NCBI GenBank assembly: GCA_023227965.1
Contig: JALOCA010000031.1
Location: 1 to 41,501, forward strand
Direction of reading: 5' to 3'
Origin: Lentimicrobiaceae bacterium
GTDB taxonomy: Bacteria > Bacteroidota > Bacteroidia > Bacteroidales > JALOCA01
Length of the DNA: 41,501 nucleotides
Positions 41,242-41,501 of this stretch are shown here, in pieces. The notes below the pieces were generated by a model. It made no database searches. It was not told the origin of the DNA and saw only the letters and a program-made list of their open reading frames with translations. Within the stretch, counting starts at the first letter, position 1. Each line of letters begins with the position of its first letter. Both the position numbers and the translations under genes were made by a program.

Positions 41242-41501
41242 TACACTCCTAGTTCGCAGCTTCAGTTGTGCCGTCCGCAAATCTATTCGTGCCGGTATAA
41301 AGTCTATTTGGGTAGTACGCAAGTCTATTCGGATAGTACGCAGCTCTACTCGGGCAGTACGCAAGCCTATTCGTGCCGGTATAAAGTCTACTTGGATAGT
41401 ACGCAGGTCTACTCGGGGTGTACGCAAGTCAATTCATGCCGGTATAAGGTCTACTTGGATAGTACGCAACTTTATTCGTGCCGGTATAAAGTCTACTTGG
41501 G
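41242..41501. repeat. 21-bp tandem repeat array with two unit types
   Basis: Twelve complete 21-bp units plus a partial one run to the window edge. Most units begin TAyTyG and end AGTC or a close variant. Type A reads TATTCGTGCCGGTATAAAGTC (units at 41284, 41368, 41473, and a variant at 41431). Type B reads about TACTCGGATAGTACGCAAGTC (41305, 41326, 41347, 41389, 41410, 41452, 41494). The first two units (41242, 41263) are degenerate, the second a hybrid of both types. Because 21 is a multiple of three, long frames are open on both strands (a heptapeptide like YSGSTQV on plus, FIPARID/LRTAQVD on minus), but no ATG-led gene is evident. The 3' end is beyond the window. Confidence 0.9.

Noticed and set aside
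41203..41427. Minus-strand frame through the 21-bp repeats (heptapeptide repeat protein)
   Set aside because: It has only a TTG start and exists mainly because 21 is divisible by three; the plus strand is equally open. Kept as a repeat, not a gene.
41242..41501. CRISPR array
   Set aside because: The units are contiguous 21-mers without spacers, and no cas genes are in the window.

Overview
The window reads as a chromosomal segment of a Bacteroidota bacterium, most likely an anaerobic member of the Bacteroidales or Marinilabiliales. The evidence is a TonB-dependent receptor with an N-terminal carboxypeptidase-like regulatory domain, a broken gene that ends in a type IX secretion (type B) sorting domain, DUF4834 and DUF5011 proteins, and many -7 boxes of the form TAnnTTTG, two with a TTTG -33 box exactly 19 bp upstream. 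Shine-Dalgarno sequences are scarce. A [FeFe]-hydrogenase maturase gene (hydF) points to fermentative, anaerobic life. Exact taxonomy cannot be read from this window.

Layout. 1-560: a DUF3267 zincin-like gene interrupted by one in-frame stop. 1113-2311: a possible 36-codon leader ORF running into a nitronate monooxygenase. 2418-6117 (minus): a small carboxypeptidase-regulatory-domain protein, a TonB-dependent receptor and a CoA-binding protein. 6261-7556 (minus): metK. 7765-12008 (minus): a tight operon of an LTA-synthase-like sulfatase-fold enzyme, a diacylglycerol-kinase-like lipid kinase and an exported C1 peptidase. 12132-14409: two lipoproteins, a TrmH-type RNA methyltransferase and the ribosomal protein L34 gene rpmH.

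14512-24891 is an envelope and glycan region. On the plus strand are DUF4834, a large YfhO-type membrane protein and a GT4 glycosyltransferase. On the minus strand are a flippase, a second GT4 enzyme, a PIG-L deacetylase, a GNAT-WbqC fusion, an SGNH hydrolase and gpsA. The stretch of about 20250-24900 is visibly more AT-rich than its surroundings and looks like an acquired surface-polysaccharide module. It is followed by decayed DNA: a T9SS-cargo pseudogene (24971-25899), then an intact YihY-family membrane protein and a transposase remnant (about 27159-27470).

27489-31669 (minus) holds purB, an MsbA-type ABC exporter and a GT2 glycosyltransferase. 32041-33726 (plus) is a bifunctional FTCD enzyme of histidine and folate metabolism. 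33910-38085 (plus) is a TetR-TolC-HlyD-ABC2 permease efflux operon with no ATPase gene. 38125-40084 (minus) is hydF followed by an SDR gene. 40332-41213 (plus) is a lipoprotein acid phosphatase of the e(P4) family. The window ends inside an array of 21-bp repeats (41242-41501) built from two interleaved unit types; it is the least explained structure here.

No rRNA, tRNA, CRISPR array, intact mobile element or complete defence system was recognised. The items most worth a second look are the two-type 21-bp array, the GNAT-WbqC fusion in its acquired cluster, the split DUF3267 gene, the deletion-scarred T9SS cargo gene, and the efflux operon without an ATPase.
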